Assembly: GCF_000292345.1 (NCBI RefSeq)
Contig: NZ_ALOU01000009.1
Coordinates: forward strand, 62,001-126,000
DNA: 64,000 nt
DNA from: Cupriavidus sp. BIS7
Lineage (GTDB): Bacteria > Pseudomonadota > Gammaproteobacteria > Burkholderiales > Burkholderiaceae
Reading direction: 5' to 3'
The position numbers and the translations under genes are program-made. The notes under the pieces are model-generated. The model was not told the origin of the DNA and ran no database searches. It saw only the letters and a program-made list of their open reading frames with translations. Shown in pieces: positions 62,660 to 64,000 of this stretch. The first letter of the stretch is position 1. Every line of letters begins with the position of its first letter.

Positions 62660-62842
62660 GTGACCGACACCGAACTCGATACCGTTTATACGCACCTGTG
62701 CAAAACCATGACGGCGCTCGGCGAAGCCAACGCCTCGCTCTATCTGGCCCGTCTCGCCCTGCTGGCATTCGATACGATCGCGGATGCCACCGTGGCATCG
62801 CGATTGATCGATAGCGCCGCCGAAAGCATCGATGCAGGATGA
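62660..62842 (+). CDS. DUF2783 domain-containing small protein
   Basis: This 60-residue protein starts at GTG 62660 after CCGGAG and matches the DUF2783 protein at 18427-18648 (VYTHLCKTMTALGEANASLY, LARLALLAFDTIAD). In both places it follows an FAD monooxygenase, so it is probably a partner or accessory. It is helical with no cofactor motif. Function not otherwise known. Confidence 0.82.
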   Translation: MTDTELDTVYTHLCKTMTALGEANASLYLARLALLAFDTIADATVASRLIDSAAESIDAG

Positions 62843-62869
62843 CTGCGGGTTATTCCAAGTTCAGATCAT

Positions 62870-64000
62870 TCATGCAATGCCAGGATTGCCGTCCATGCCC
62901 GTCAGACGCGGCAGATTCAGGGCGCGCGGCTTGATGACTTTCTGGTCGCGCAGATACTTCGCAACCACATCCCATATCGGCTCGCCGCCCGCGTGCTTCG
63001 CATCCTCCGACACTGGCGCCCAGCCGGCCACCTTGTAGGTCTTGCCCGCGTCGATCGGCTTGCCATGCAGCGACATGCCGCTGATGCGGTTGCCGATACC
63101 CGCGTTTGGACTGCAGACATACTGCAGACCGCCGACGCGCACCATGTCACCGCCCTGCTGGTAGTACGGGTCGGGGTTGAAGAGGTTGTCGCAGACGTCT
63201 TCAAGGATGGTCTTGATGGTGGCCCCCGTCATCGGCGTCACGGTCGTGTACGGGTACGTGATGGCGGTCTGGTCCAGCACGTTTTCCATCAGGATTGGCT
63301 GCCCCGGCAACAGTGATGTCCCCCAGCGGAAACCCGGCGAAAACGCGATTTCCGCATCTTTCGTGGCCATCAACGCATCAAGAATGAGCTGGTCGAACGT
63401 GCCGTTGAAATTGCCACGCCGATACAGCACGTCTTCCGACACCGCGAGCTGCTCGCCCAGACGGGACTCATACGGCGCGCGGACCTTCTGGATAAGCGCC
63501 TCCATCTCCGGATCGGCCGGCAGCAGGTTGGCGAACACCGGCATGAGCTTGTAGCGGTAATCGACCACCTTGCCGCCCTTCACGTCAAGGTCCAGTACCG
63601 CCAGGAACTTGCCGTTGCTGCCCGCGTTGGTGACCAGCGTCTGGCCACCGCCGTTCCTGACGATGACCGGGGTCGGCACACCGTCATGCGTATGGCCACC
63701 CAGAATGGCGTCGATGCCGCGCACGCGCGAGGCCATCTTGAGGTCCACGTCCATGCCATTGTGCGACAGCACTACCACGGCCTGCGCGCCCTTGGCGCGC
63801 GCTTCGTCCACCACCTGTTGCAGGTTGTCGTCCTGAATGCCGAAGCTCCAGTCGGGCACCAGGTAGCGCGGGTTGGCAATCGGCGTATAGGGAAAAGCCT
63901 GGCCAATGATGGCCACCGGCACACCGTTGATCTGGCGAATCGTGTAAGGGCTGAACACCGCGTCGCCAAAATCGGTGGTCTTGATGTTCTGTGCCAGAAA
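62870..64000 (-). CDS. soxB: Thiosulfohydrolase SoxB (partial, 5' end beyond window)
   Basis: The open frame runs off the right edge, so only the C-terminal 376 residues are seen. It has the 5'-nucleotidase-like metallophosphatase motifs LSHNGMDVD and GGHTHDGV that bind the dinuclear manganese site of SoxB, and a C-terminal domain with GGLQYVCSP. SoxB hydrolyses sulfate from SoxY-bound thiosulfate in periplasmic sulfur oxidation. Other sox genes are not in the window, so they probably lie to the right. It converges with the DUF2783 gene. Confidence 0.9.
   Translation of the reverse strand, partial: FLAQNIKTTDFGDAVFSPYTIRQINGVPVAIIGQAFPYTPIANPRYLVPDWSFGIQDDNLQQVVDEARAKGAQAVVVLSHNGMDVDLKMASRVRGIDAILGGHTHDGVPTPVIVRNGGGQTLVTNAGSNGKFLAVLDLDVKGGKVVDYRYKLMPVFANLLPADPEMEALIQKVRAPYESRLGEQLAVSEDVLYRRGNFNGTFDQLILDALMATKDAEIAFSPGFRWGTSLLPGQPILMENVLDQTAITYPYTTVTPMTGATIKTILEDVCDNLFNPDPYYQQGGDMVRVGGLQYVCSPNAGIGNRISGMSLHGKPIDAGKTYKVAGWAPVSEDAKHAGGEPIWDVVAKYLRDQKVIKPRALNLPRLTGMDGNPGIA

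Overview
The window looks like chromosomal or chromid DNA of a high-GC betaproteobacterium, most likely Cupriavidus or a close Burkholderiaceae relative. This is inferred from gene content: four Bug-type (TctC-like) periplasmic receptors, a polyhydroxyalkanoate phasin, a Burkholderia-type general porin, a complete-looking hut block and several aromatic or CoA-thioester catabolic operons. No tRNA, rRNA, transposase, integrase, phage gene or CRISPR array was seen.

Layout, left to right. (1) 1-7.3 kb: a meta-cleavage lower pathway. An SDR and a C-C bond hydrolase run leftward. Divergent from them are an SDR, a DUF1302 outer-membrane protein, 2-hydroxypentadienoate hydratase, acylating acetaldehyde dehydrogenase and 4-hydroxy-2-oxovalerate aldolase. 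(2) 7.4-14.8 kb: a phasin, then the leftward histidine-utilisation block hutC-hutU-hutH-permease-hutG, with a HutC-like palindrome upstream of hutU; hutI is not present. (3) 14.9-20.4 kb: a compact leftward operon of FAD monooxygenase, DUF2783 protein, Bug receptor, VOC protein, FAH-family hydrolase and LuxR regulator, with three ATGA/GTGA or near-zero junctions. (4) 20.8-24.0 kb: DUF1326/DUF2182/EamA operon and a crotonase. (5) 24.1-30.8 kb: a selenium island. senA is divergent from senB and senC (selD-like), followed by a phosphonate-type ABC transporter of the kind annotated as putative selenate transporters; together these suggest selenium uptake, selenophosphate, selenosugar and selenoneine. 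(6) 30.8-34.9 kb: AraC regulator divergent from a TauD/TfdA dioxygenase, Bug receptor and SDR. (7) 35.0-45.3 kb: a leftward CoA-thioester catabolic region (BKACE, Bug, porin, Bug, acyl-CoA dehydrogenase, acyl-CoA ligase, crotonase, thiolase-like protein, DUF35 protein). (8) 45.7-50.9 kb: a ba3-type cytochrome oxidase operon with three multihaem cytochromes c and a 58-residue subunit IIa-like protein. (9) 51.2-58.5 kb: class I aldolase, GH15, transketolase, 6-phosphogluconate dehydrogenase and small stress-type proteins (DUF2188, CsbD, DUF3096). (10) 58.6-62.8 kb: a second LuxR / MFS / FAD monooxygenase / DUF2783 module, paralogous to region 3. (11) The 3' part of soxB, cut by the window end.

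The most notable points are the selenoneine cluster with its own candidate selenium transporter and face-to-face overlapping start codons (CATG shared by senA and senB), the two paralogous LuxR/monooxygenase/DUF2783 modules, and the oxidase operon. All functions come from reading motifs and gene context; no database search was run.
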